From Arcanobacterium sp. S3PF19 (GTDB lineage Bacteria > Actinomycetota > Actinomycetes > Actinomycetales > Actinomycetaceae): a stretch of 64,000 bases of DNA. The stretch lies in assembly GCF_000758825.1 (NCBI RefSeq), contig NZ_JRMX01000014.1, forward strand, positions 62,001 to 126,000. The letters are read 5' to 3'. This document shows, piece after piece, positions 54,975 through 63,330 of this stretch (positions are counted from its first letter, which is position 1; each line of letters opens with the position of its first letter). A model generated the notes under the pieces. It was given only the letters and a program-made list of their open reading frames with translations, made no database searches and was not told the DNA's origin. Position numbers and translations under genes: made by a program.

Positions 54975-55601
54975 TCACAGCAGCGGCTCCGCTATTGCCC
55001 GAATTTGGGAAGCAATTTCGCCGATCGGCAGTGTTCCGTCCAGCACGCGGAAACGCTGCGGATTTTCCTTTGCCAGAGCCAAAAATTCGCTGCGCACCTT
55101 TCTGTGAAATTCCATGCCTGCGGATTCCAGACGGTCGCGGACCGCGCCCACGCGCGCGCCACCCTTTTCCGCCGGAACGTCGAGCAGCAGCGTCAGCCGG
55201 GGCAGGAGACCCTGCACCGCCCACATTGACAGTTCGTATATCTGCCGCGGATCCAGCATCCGCGCAGCCCCCTGATAGGCGAGAGAGGAGTCAAGATAGC
55301 GGTCGCTGATCACAACCGCTCCCCTTTCCAGTGCGGGACGGACCAGCGTATCCACATGATGCGCTCTGTCTGCCGCGTACAGCAGGGCTTCCGCGCGGGA
55401 AGACACGTCTTCTCCGTGCAGCAGAATTTTTCTTATTTCACACCCCAAATCCGTGCCGCCCGGCTCACGGGTAACCACCACTTCCCGGCCGCAGCCCTCC
55501 AGCCACGTTTTCAGTAAATCCACCTGCGTCGATTTCCCCGCACCGTCACCGCCCTCAAAACTGATAAACAGCCCGCGGGCGGATGTTTCGTTTTCTGCCA
55601 T
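54975..55601 (-). CDS. tmk: Thymidylate kinase
   Basis: A 208-residue kinase phosphorylating dTMP to dTDP. The P-loop is FEGGDGAGKSTQ, DR-type motif VVISDRYLDSSLAYQG, and a lid region LLDVPAEKGGARVGAVRDRLE, all in the normal order. The ATG at 55601 (AENETSARGLFISFE) is used here because it sits close to the P-loop; the ATG at 55646 would add 15 residues without a known role. It lies between topA and holB in the replication cluster. Confidence 0.93.
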   Translation of the reverse strand: MAENETSARGLFISFEGGDGAGKSTQVDLLKTWLEGCGREVVVTREPGGTDLGCEIRKILLHGEDVSSRAEALLYAADRAHHVDTLVRPALERGAVVISDRYLDSSLAYQGAARMLDPRQIYELSMWAVQGLLPRLTLLLDVPAEKGGARVGAVRDRLESAGMEFHRKVRSEFLALAKENPQRFRVLDGTLPIGEIASQIRAIAEPLL

Positions 55602-55672
55602 CTGCGTCTGAACTCTTTCCGTATTGTTCGGGCTGCGGCTCTTCATTTTGCCGTTCGCGCCCGGGAAATATG

Positions 55673-58357
55673 CTACTTCTTCCGTTTTGTCCCCGTGGAA
55701 CGTTTTGCACCCGTGGAGCGTTTCGTTGCCCGACGTTTTTTCACCCCGCCGTTTTCGGCAATTTTTTGCCGGCGGGCCGCGAGAAGTTCCAGGGCGCGCT
55801 GTGTGGTCAGCCGGTTGATGTCCTCGCTTCGGGGCACCGAGGCATTCGTTTCCCCGTCGGTGACGTAGGGACCGAAACGGCCGTCTTTGAGCACAACGTT
55901 CTTACCGGAAACAGGATCCGTGCCAAATTCGGCCAGAGGCGGCCTCGCTGCGGCACGCCCGCGCACCCGGGGCTGTTTGAGCAGTTCCCGGGCTTCTTCT
56001 TTTGTGATTGTGAAGATCTGTTCCTCCGATTCGAGCGAGCGCGATTCTTTTCCGCATTTCAGATAAGGTCCGTACCTGCCGTTTTGCACCGTAATCTGTT
56101 CCCCGTCGGATTCTCCCAGACTGCGCGGCAAAGACAGAAGCTTCAGGGCATCTTCCAACGTGACGGTCTGCGGATTCATCGTTTTAAAAAGCGAAGCCGT
56201 GCGGGGTTTCGGTTTCGTTTTTGATACCTTCCCCGTCGGAGTGAGCTGTACCGCGTCATCCGGAATAACTTCGGACACATACGGTCCGAAACGTCCGTCT
56301 TTCACCGCAATATCGTATCCGTGAACGGGTTCTTTGCCCAAAATACGGTCTTCCTGCAGCGCGGCAGTCAGAATTTCTTCCGCTTTTTCGCCCGTGAGTT
56401 CGTCCGGGGCGATGTCTCCGGGAACAGACGCCCTGCGGTTTTCCTCCCCGGCCGCATTTATCTCTTCCAGATACGGTCCGTATCTGCCAACGCGCACATT
56501 TATGCGCGGAGTAATCTCGATTGTGTTTACGGCACGCGCGTCAATATCTCCCAGCTGCGCGACCTGCCCTTCCAGGCCTTTGCGCCCTTTCGAGCCGTGA
56601 TAAAAATTCTCCAGATATTCGCTGCGGTTTTCCTCCCCGGCCGCGATCCGGTCCAGTTCATGCTCCATATCCGCAGTAAAATCATAATCTACCAGTTCGG
56701 GAAGATTCTCTTCCAAAAGACGCGTGACGGCAAAAGCGAGCCAGGTAGGCACCAGCGCCTGTCCCCGGCGGTAAACATATCCGCGGTCCGTGATTGTGGA
56801 AATAGTGGAGGCATAGGTGGAAGGGCGTCCGATTCCTTTTTCCTCCAGCGTTTTCACCAGCGAAGCTTCGGTGTAGCGCGGAGGCGGAGCTGTTTCATGC
56901 CCTTCGCCGGTGCTGCCCTTCACGGTTAAGATTTCCCCTCTGTCGAGTTCGGGCAGATGCGACTGCGCTTTTTCTTCATAGCGCCTGTTGTCCCGGCCTT
57001 CTTCGTATGCGCAGATAAATCCGGGAAAAGAAATAACCGTGCCCGCCGCACTGAAAACCGCTTCCGAAACCGAATCGGCCCCCTGCGGGCAAACCGTGAT
57101 TTTCACCGATACGGTGTCTCCCCGGGCGTCTTCCATCTGGGATGCAACCGTACGCTTCCAAATCAGTTCATAGAGCGCAAACTCTCCCGCCTGCAGTTTC
57201 GCTTTTACTTCCCCGGGCGTGCGGAAATGGTCTCCCGCGGGACGGATTGCCTCATGCGCTTCCTGCGCGCCTTTTGATTTGGTGACGTAGACACGGGGTT
57301 TCGCGGGCAGAAATTCGCTGCCGTACATTTCTTTTATCTGCGTCCTGGCTGCGGAAACGGCCTGCTGCGAAAGATTTACCGAGTCGGTGCGCATATAGGT
57401 GATATAGCCGTTTTCGTAAAGCGCCTGCGCGATTCTCATTGTTTCGCGCGAACTCAGCCTAAGTTTGCGCGAAGCTTCCTGCTGCAGAGTGGATGTTGTA
57501 AACGGAGGCGCGGGACGGCGGCGGTAAGGTTTTCTTTCGAGCGCGGTAACCGTGCCCGTGCCGCCCTCCAAAGAGGCCGCCAGCTGCGCCGCATCTGTTT
57601 TGCCGAGCACGCGCACCCCCTCGCGGAGTGCCTTGTCGCCGAGTCGGCCGGTATCGGCAAAATCTTTCCCGACCGCAACGCGCGCTTTATCCACGGATGT
57701 CAGTCTGGCTTTGAATTCCGTCTCCGATTTGGCAAAAACAGCCGTCACATCCCAATAGGACACCGGAACAAACGCCATCCGTTCCCGTTCCCGTTCCACA
57801 ACCAGACGGGTGGTTACCGACTGTACGCGGCCGGCGGAAAGAGACGGAGCTACTTTTCGCCACAGCAGGGGAGACACCTCGTAGCCCACAAGACGGTCGA
57901 GAATTCTCCGCGATTCCTGCGCATCGACCAACTGCCGGTTCAGCTCCCGGGTTGCGCCCAGTGCACGGTTGATGGCTTCTTTCGTGATCTCGTGAAACAC
58001 CATTCTTTTTACGGGAACCTTCGGTTTCAGAGCCGCGAGAAGATGCCAGGCGATGGCTTCCCCTTCGCGGTCCTCATCGGTTGCGAGATAGAGTTCGTCC
58101 GCGTTTTTCAGCAGTTTTTTCAGTTCGGCTACTTTTTTCTTCTTGTCCGGCGAAACCACGTAATAGGGTTCGAATCCGTGCCCGACGTCCACGGAGAATT
58201 TGGCAAACGGGCCTTTTTTCATGTCGGCGGGCAGGTCGGAAGGCTTGGGCAGATCACGGATATGACCGATGCTCGCCTCCACCCGGTATTCTTTCCCCAG
58301 GTATCCCGAGATTGTGCGGGCCTTCGCCGGAGACTCCACGATAACAAGTTTCGACAC
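55673..58357 (-). CDS. topA: DNA topoisomerase I
   Basis: An 894-residue type IA topoisomerase. It starts SKLVIVESPAKARTISGYLG, has DEDREGEAIAWHL (Toprim acidic triad) and the active-site tyrosine in NGYITYMRTDSVN. The C-terminus has no zinc fingers but several copies of the (G/N)RYGPYL(K/E)-type repeat and a basic end (KKRRATKRSTGAKRS), typical of actinobacteria. It relaxes negative supercoils. The GTG at 58357 follows GGGAGAGAAAA. A longer upstream frame is not coding. Confidence 0.95.
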   Translation of the reverse strand: MSKLVIVESPAKARTISGYLGKEYRVEASIGHIRDLPKPSDLPADMKKGPFAKFSVDVGHGFEPYYVVSPDKKKKVAELKKLLKNADELYLATDEDREGEAIAWHLLAALKPKVPVKRMVFHEITKEAINRALGATRELNRQLVDAQESRRILDRLVGYEVSPLLWRKVAPSLSAGRVQSVTTRLVVERERERMAFVPVSYWDVTAVFAKSETEFKARLTSVDKARVAVGKDFADTGRLGDKALREGVRVLGKTDAAQLAASLEGGTGTVTALERKPYRRRPAPPFTTSTLQQEASRKLRLSSRETMRIAQALYENGYITYMRTDSVNLSQQAVSAARTQIKEMYGSEFLPAKPRVYVTKSKGAQEAHEAIRPAGDHFRTPGEVKAKLQAGEFALYELIWKRTVASQMEDARGDTVSVKITVCPQGADSVSEAVFSAAGTVISFPGFICAYEEGRDNRRYEEKAQSHLPELDRGEILTVKGSTGEGHETAPPPRYTEASLVKTLEEKGIGRPSTYASTISTITDRGYVYRRGQALVPTWLAFAVTRLLEENLPELVDYDFTADMEHELDRIAAGEENRSEYLENFYHGSKGRKGLEGQVAQLGDIDARAVNTIEITPRINVRVGRYGPYLEEINAAGEENRRASVPGDIAPDELTGEKAEEILTAALQEDRILGKEPVHGYDIAVKDGRFGPYVSEVIPDDAVQLTPTGKVSKTKPKPRTASLFKTMNPQTVTLEDALKLLSLPRSLGESDGEQITVQNGRYGPYLKCGKESRSLESEEQIFTITKEEARELLKQPRVRGRAAARPPLAEFGTDPVSGKNVVLKDGRFGPYVTDGETNASVPRSEDINRLTTQRALELLAARRQKIAENGGVKKRRATKRSTGAKRSTGTKRKK

Positions 58358-58458
58358 TTTTCTCTCCCAGTTTGTCCATATAATAAGGAATCCTAGAACG
58401 ACCCCGTCCGATTGTAAAGATACATTGTTTTTCCGGTGAAAAAAAAGTTTCCGTAAAA

Positions 58459-58821
58459 TTATTCCGGTCCGGCAAGCGCCGTGACCTTTGTCTGCCCTGT
58501 GAAAACCGTGCCCGGGCCTGCCCGGTATGCCGTTATGCGAATGTTTTCCCCTTCGGCCGCGCAGCGGATCATTCCCACCCCGGGCATGCTGCCGCGCAGC
58601 AGTTCTTTGGCCCGGGTACACGCCGCCGACGGTGTTTCTCCGTTTTCCGCCAGCAGGGCCGCGGAAACGGCAGTTAAATCCACCGCATTGCGCAGCCTTG
58701 CCGAATAGAGGGCAATCCGGGCGTATCCGCCAAGCAGAAGCGTGAAAGAAACCATTGCCGCAATAATCAGTGCCGCGTTCAGTGTGGCCGAACCGCGCTC
58801 GGTTACACGCAAATATCTCAT
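58459..58821 (-). CDS. TadG/Rv3654c-like protein
   Basis: A 120-residue protein with an N-terminal membrane helix (about 13-33, LNAALIIAAMVSFTLLLGGYA) after ERGSAT, the usual start of TadE/TadG-like minor pilins. The rest is extracytoplasmic, with a conserved CTRAKELLRG part and two cysteines. It overlaps the TadE-like gene by four bases. It is the last gene of the tad locus and corresponds to the Rv3654c position. Confidence 0.78.
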   Translation of the reverse strand: MRYLRVTERGSATLNAALIIAAMVSFTLLLGGYARIALYSARLRNAVDLTAVSAALLAENGETPSAACTRAKELLRGSMPGVGMIRCAAEGENIRITAYRAGPGTVFTGQTKVTALAGPE

Positions 58822-59186
58822 TTACCCGCTCCCGGTTCCACAGCCACTTTATGCATGGCGGAAAAATTCTGTCCGAGAAGAGAGAAAACTCCCCGCCCCG
58901 CTTTTTCTATTTCTACCGTCGCTATGCCGTGCGCAATGCGCACCGTGCATTTTTTCACGGGAGCGGAATTTTTCGTTTCCGCCAGCGTGCATGCCGTGCG
59001 CCTGTCTTTTCCCAAAGCCACGGCACGTGCCACTTCGCGGGCACTGTTATCCGTATCCAATGCCGTGGCAAACTGCAGCAGGGCACTGAAACAAAACAGA
59101 GCCGCCAGCACAAAAAGCGGAATCACCAGCGCAAATTCCACAGTCACCATTCCCGGTTCACCGATTTTCGTTTTTAATGCTTTCAC
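58818..59186 (-). CDS. TadE-like minor pilin
   Basis: A 122-residue protein starting with EPGMVTVEFALVIPLFVLA, the TadE motif (a glutamate five residues into the hydrophobic helix) that is cleaved by prepilin peptidases. A single helix (about 17-38) and a C-terminal extracytoplasmic domain with VARAVALGKDRRT and two cysteines follow. It would be a minor subunit of the Flp-type pilus. It overlaps the next gene by four bases. Confidence 0.82.
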   Translation of the reverse strand: MKALKTKIGEPGMVTVEFALVIPLFVLAALFCFSALLQFATALDTDNSAREVARAVALGKDRRTACTLAETKNSAPVKKCTVRIAHGIATVEIEKAGRGVFSLLGQNFSAMHKVAVEPGAGK

Positions 59187-59208
59187 TTCACAACACTTTC
59201 GTTCCGAA

Positions 59209-59240
59209 TGTGGCAGGCACCCGTGCGGCTGCCTGCCACA
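59209..59240 (-). terminator. Hairpin after the DUF4244 pilin
   Basis: An 11-base-pair stem (59209-59219 and 59230-59240) with a ten-base loop lies between the small pilin and the TadE gene. No T-run follows. Partial termination here would give much more pilin than minor subunits, which is the usual arrangement in pilus operons; inferred. Confidence 0.65.
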
Positions 59241-59258
59241 AAACCGACGCGGCGGATT

Positions 59259-59447
59259 TTAAATTCCGAGAAGCGAACGGAATATATTGGCAATCAGTTC
59301 ACGCAGCCAATCCTGTTTCGAGAGCCAGATCAGAATTCCGGCGATTCCCGTACTGGCCACGGTGCCTAATGCGTATTCGGCGGAAACCATGCCCGATTCC
59401 GTGCGCTGCGAGACCCTGCGTACCTTTTTAAACAGGCGTTGAATCAT
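59259..59447 (-). CDS. DUF4244 small pilin-like protein
   Basis: A 62-residue protein with SGMVSAEYALGTVASTGIAG, which has the pilin-type Glu-Tyr after the processing site and a hydrophobic helix (about 27-48). It ends IANIFRSLLG, as DUF4244 proteins do. It is the likely major Flp-like pilin of this tad locus, as in the Rv3656c position. The ATG at 59447 has GAAGGAGAAG. It is separated from the TadE gene by a hairpin. Confidence 0.85.
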   Translation of the reverse strand: MIQRLFKKVRRVSQRTESGMVSAEYALGTVASTGIAGILIWLSKQDWLRELIANIFRSLLGI

Positions 59448-59683
59448 TTTCTTCTCCTTCTGTGTTTCGGAAAGTGTTTTACTTTCCGTACCGTTGTTTT
59501 TCGCCATCTGCCGATGACTGTTTAATTTTCCGATTTTCCCCGGGATGCACGCGGAGAAAAAATTTTTCTGTGGAACGCGGCAGACTTTTGCGCAGATGTG
59601 CACAACTGCCGGAAAAAACAGTTCTTCCGCGCAAAACGATGCCAACCGTGCGCTCTGCCGAAAAGTGGGGATGCGGGATTGGG

Positions 59684-60217
59684 TCAGAAAATTTTTCCTG
59701 CCGAAGAAGCAATAACCGGAATCACGCCCACGCACAGAAAAGCGGGCAAAAAACACGCCACCAGCGGCACGGCCAGTTTCGCCCCCAATTCTGCGGCCGC
59801 TGTTTTCAGCCTTCTGCCGTGCATAAGCCGAAAAGCTTTTATGCTTCTTTCCAAAAGGGGGACCGGGGCGGCACCGTCTTCCCAGGCGGGGGCGAGAGCA
59901 TTTTTCAGAATCAGGAATTCCGCCGGGATATCTTCCCATGCTTCTTCCCACTGCGCACCCAACAGCAGAGAATTGGAAACTTCACGCAGCGTTCTTCCTT
60001 TTCTTCCGCCCCCGTCGGGCAGCGACATATGCACCGCGCGCAGCGCACGGGGAACGGAAGCCCCCGATTCCAGAGCGGCAATTGCCAACGCCGCCAACAT
60101 TCCCCCGTCAACGGCGGACCGGCGCGGATTAAACCACATTTTCAGATGCCGCGCGGCGAAAACCGGAGAAGGGGAAAAAAGCAGTACGGCCAAAACAGAA
60201 GCCGGCACGAAAAACAT
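59684..60217 (-). CDS. TadC-like membrane protein
   Basis: A 177-residue protein with about two to three membrane spans, of the type II secretion F family but shorter, matching TadC-like proteins of actinobacteria. It has an initial helix, a cytoplasmic domain with MLAALAIAALESGASVPRAL and a C-terminal hydrophobic stretch (KLAVPLVACFLPAFLCVGV). It anchors the pilus motor with TadB. It starts three bases after tadB ends. A 236-base gap to the pilin gene follows, in which nothing was recognised. Confidence 0.82.
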   Translation of the reverse strand: MFFVPASVLAVLLFSPSPVFAARHLKMWFNPRRSAVDGGMLAALAIAALESGASVPRALRAVHMSLPDGGGRKGRTLREVSNSLLLGAQWEEAWEDIPAEFLILKNALAPAWEDGAAPVPLLERSIKAFRLMHGRRLKTAAAELGAKLAVPLVACFLPAFLCVGVIPVIASSAGKIF

Positions 60218-60219
60218 TT

Positions 60220-60897
60220 CTATTCCCCTTTCAGTGCCCGATGCACAAGAATCCGCACGGAAATGAGCCCCGCGGCTTCAAACAGCAGCGCAAATACCAG
60301 GCATATTTTCCCCGGCAGCGTACAGAGCAGAAAACGAAACGGATCGGCAGACAGAGCCACGCCGGTCAGCAGACCGAAGATGGGCAATATGCCCAGCAGC
60401 CGCGCGGAAGCCATGGGACCGCTCAGCGCAATCTGCCGGGCCGCCTTTGCCTCTGCCGCAAGTGTGATTTCCAAAGCGCACGAATCCAAAGTGTCTGCCA
60501 TCGGCGCACCCGTGCGTGCCGCCAGTGTGCAGACCGCGAAAGTGGCGGGAAGAGCGTCTTCCACGGATTTGGGAATCCGACGCAGACGCCTGCGCAGCGG
60601 ATTCAGTTTCGAAATTTCTTCCAGACAGCGCGGAATACCCTCTTCCGTAAGCACGGGCATTTCGGGTACGGGCACGAATCCGTGTCTGAGAAGACTCTGC
60701 GCCCATGCTTTTTCCGCAGAGGCACCCGCGCGCAGCCGCGTTGCCACCTCCGTAATCAGCATTCCCATATCCGTTTCCTCTTTTTTTGCCCCGCGTCTTT
60801 TCCGTCTGCGGAAAAACCGCCGTGTGCGGGAAAGCCTTCCCGGATATTCCCCGCCGATAACCGCAACGGCAAACACACCCGCCAGCAGCACCCACAT
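60220..60897 (-). CDS. TadB-like membrane protein
   Basis: A 225-residue type II secretion F-family protein with an N-terminal membrane helix, a cytoplasmic domain (MLITEVATRLRAGASAEKAW) and a C-terminal pair of spans. It works with TadC as the inner-membrane platform for the TadA ATPase. The ATG at 60897 overlaps the leader just beyond the tadA stop (TGGAGTGA); a longer frame upstream lies inside tadA and is not used. Confidence 0.85.
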   Translation of the reverse strand: MWVLLAGVFAVAVIGGEYPGRLSRTRRFFRRRKRRGAKKEETDMGMLITEVATRLRAGASAEKAWAQSLLRHGFVPVPEMPVLTEEGIPRCLEEISKLNPLRRRLRRIPKSVEDALPATFAVCTLAARTGAPMADTLDSCALEITLAAEAKAARQIALSGPMASARLLGILPIFGLLTGVALSADPFRFLLCTLPGKICLVFALLFEAAGLISVRILVHRALKGE

Positions 60898-60904
60898 CGC
60901 GATT

Positions 60905-62128
60905 TCACTCCATATCCAGCCGCGCCAGCAGCTCTCCCGCCGGGGAAAAAGTTTCCAGTTTTCCGCTTCCGTCCACCTGAAAAGCTTTCTGCCCGCGCAG
61001 TTCCCTGTGTTCCCGTTCCAATACGGATATTTGGGCCACAAACCGTTTTCCGCCCCGGCGGCGCAAATGCACAACCGCATCCAATCCCGCTGCCGCCTGG
61101 GCCGCCACCGTTTCTTCTCTCATCCCGGCAAGTGCGCCCAGCGCCACAAGACGCGCGGGAACGTCCTGCGCGGAATTTGCGTGAATCGTTGCCCATCCTC
61201 CTTCGTGCCCTGTGTTCAGCGCACCCAGCACGTCGCGCACCTCCGGTCCGCGGCATTCTCCCAAAATAATCCGATCCGGACGCATCCGCATTGCCGCGCG
61301 CACCAAATCGCTCATCGTGATTTCTCCTTTCCCCTGCACATTCGGATTTCGCGACTGCAGATGCACGGTATGGGGATGGGAAGGATATAGTTCAGCAGAT
61401 TCTTCAATAACCAAAATCCGTTCCGTGTGCGGCACGAGCCCGAGCAGTGCCGCCAGCACAGTTGTTTTTCCGCTTCCGGTAGCTCCCGAAATAAGCACGT
61501 TTGCGCGTTTTTCCACCATTTTTTCGATCACTTCCGCCAGTTCGGGGTGAATTGCCCCTAAGCGCACCAAATCGGAAAAACTCAGTTTTCGGCGGCGCTG
61601 TGTGCGCAGTGAAATAAGCGTTCCTTCCGCACACAGGGGAGGAAGTACCGCATGCAGACGCATTCCCGAGGAAAATGTTCCGTCCGCAATCGGCGCCGCG
61701 TCGTCCAAACGCTGCCCGCAGCCGGCCGCCAAACGAACCGCCAGAGCCCTCACTCCGGCTTCGCTTTCCAGCCGGGGATCGGATATTTTTACCGGCTCGA
61801 GTCCGTTTCCCCGGTCCACCCATACCCGATTTGGCCCGTTCACCAGCACATCTGTGGTTGCGGGATCGTTCAGAAGAGGGGTGATTGTACTGCCCGCACC
61901 CTGCAGATCCTCCTGTACCGTCTCCGAGACATCGGCCAATTCCGAGGTAAAGACCAACGGGATTTCCGAAATTGCGGAACTCATGTCTTCCCCGGCGGCA
62001 AGTTTCTTTCTGATTTCGGCAAGTTTGCGGGAATTATGCAGAGCCTCACGCATATTCTGCCCTGTGCGGGATAAACGTTTCGCAGCGGGGGCGGCGTTTT
62101 CGGAAAAAATCCCGTTTTCGGAAAACAT
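60905..62128 (-). CDS. tadA: TadA/CpaF pilus assembly ATPase
   Basis: A 407-residue hexameric ATPase. Walker A is SGATGSGKTTVLAAL, the Asp box is ILVIEESAELYP, Walker B MRPDRIILGECRG, and the His box HEGGWATIHANS; these are in normal order. The N-terminal part (about 1-85) is a helical domain. It powers pilus extension and perhaps retraction. It is one base after the CpaE-like gene, sharing an overlapping leader. Confidence 0.93.
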   Translation of the reverse strand: MFSENGIFSENAAPAAKRLSRTGQNMREALHNSRKLAEIRKKLAAGEDMSSAISEIPLVFTSELADVSETVQEDLQGAGSTITPLLNDPATTDVLVNGPNRVWVDRGNGLEPVKISDPRLESEAGVRALAVRLAAGCGQRLDDAAPIADGTFSSGMRLHAVLPPLCAEGTLISLRTQRRRKLSFSDLVRLGAIHPELAEVIEKMVEKRANVLISGATGSGKTTVLAALLGLVPHTERILVIEESAELYPSHPHTVHLQSRNPNVQGKGEITMSDLVRAAMRMRPDRIILGECRGPEVRDVLGALNTGHEGGWATIHANSAQDVPARLVALGALAGMREETVAAQAAAGLDAVVHLRRRGGKRFVAQISVLEREHRELRGQKAFQVDGSGKLETFSPAGELLARLDME

Positions 62129-63145
62129 TTACGCCACGCCCAGAAACGAGGCGCAAAACCGCTTCAGATCCTGCGCCGTCGCGGATTTCTTTCTGTCTCC
62201 GGGAGCCAGGCCGTGGGCGATGTCTCCGTCCATTGTGCGCGTGTAACGCACGGGAAACACTTCCGCCAGAGACAGTTTTTCGCGCGCATCGGCTTTTCTG
62301 CCGCCCGATTTTCCGTTCATCAGCAGTACGGAAACACTCTTTCCCGCGGGTATCTTTTCCAGGAGCATTTTTGTTTTCAGCAGGGACATGATGTCCGTCC
62401 CGCACAGGACCGCAATCAGATCACACCATTCCACCCATGCCGCGCCCGGCGAACCGGGGGCAAAAGCCTGTCGCTGCAGATCGAGCACCGTCCAGTCGTT
62501 TACCTGCGACAGGGCACTGATTGCAAGACTGCCCGAATCGTCGTCGGTACGCACGGCGCCGCGTTCGTCCGCGCTCAGCATCCGCACGCCTTTCCACAGC
62601 GGAAGCGATTCATTTAATCTTCCCGCCAGCAGCGCACCGCTCCCGCTCAGATCAGCCCACCGTTTCCCGGCACAGCCCACTTCGCTGACGAGCGCATCAA
62701 GACCTGCGGAAACGGGATCAAGATCAATTACCGCCGTCCGCTGTGCGCATGTTTTGAGAATCCTCGCCAGCCATAGGGAAGTGAGGGAAGTTCCCAGACC
62801 TCCCCGGGCGCCCACCACACCTAAAATTTTGCCCCGCACGGCACTGCCCACCGCCGCCATCAGTTCCAAAATTTCCGCAGTTTCGCGCAGGTAATTCAGT
62901 TTCACCCGGCCTTTTGCGAAATACGGGGCAAACAGCCTGTGAAAAGACGCATTAACCTCATTTTCCCCGCAGTTTTGGGAAGTAAACTGCAAGATCCCCT
63001 CATCTCTTCCGTTTGGGGGCACACGTACGGTTTCCCGCCCGACCAGCTGAGCCAGTCTGTTTAATTCACGAAACGCGGTTTCGTCCGTCCCGCAGTAAAC
63101 AATTGAATATAATTCCGTCTGCGGCTGCAATGATACATGATTCAT
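62129..63145 (-). CDS. CpaE/SSD-like septum or pilus localisation protein
   Basis: A 338-residue MinD/ParA-superfamily protein (Rv3660c type). After a response-receiver-like N-terminal part (about 1-120) comes the deviant Walker A VVGARGGLGTSLTSLW, in which the usual signature lysine of the P-loop is not seen, followed by VIDLDPVSAGLD and DWTVLDLQRQ. It probably places the tad apparatus at a cell pole. The ATG at 63145 is the start; a longer frame has no signals. It is first gene of the tad operon. Confidence 0.82.
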   Translation of the reverse strand: MNHVSLQPQTELYSIVYCGTDETAFRELNRLAQLVGRETVRVPPNGRDEGILQFTSQNCGENEVNASFHRLFAPYFAKGRVKLNYLRETAEILELMAAVGSAVRGKILGVVGARGGLGTSLTSLWLARILKTCAQRTAVIDLDPVSAGLDALVSEVGCAGKRWADLSGSGALLAGRLNESLPLWKGVRMLSADERGAVRTDDDSGSLAISALSQVNDWTVLDLQRQAFAPGSPGAAWVEWCDLIAVLCGTDIMSLLKTKMLLEKIPAGKSVSVLLMNGKSGGRKADAREKLSLAEVFPVRYTRTMDGDIAHGLAPGDRKKSATAQDLKRFCASFLGVA

Positions 63146-63330
63146 AAAAAATACAATGCCCCGGCCGGCGCATACCGAAAGCGGAAAATAAAAATCTGTG
63201 GATAAAAATCTTTTCCACAGGCAATCCGGCGGAACAAAGCGCATTTCCCGCCACGCCGCACGAAATAATCATTTTCCCCCGCATTTGCCAGTAGCGTTTT
63301 GTACAGGAACAGTTACGAGGAGAAGAAACA

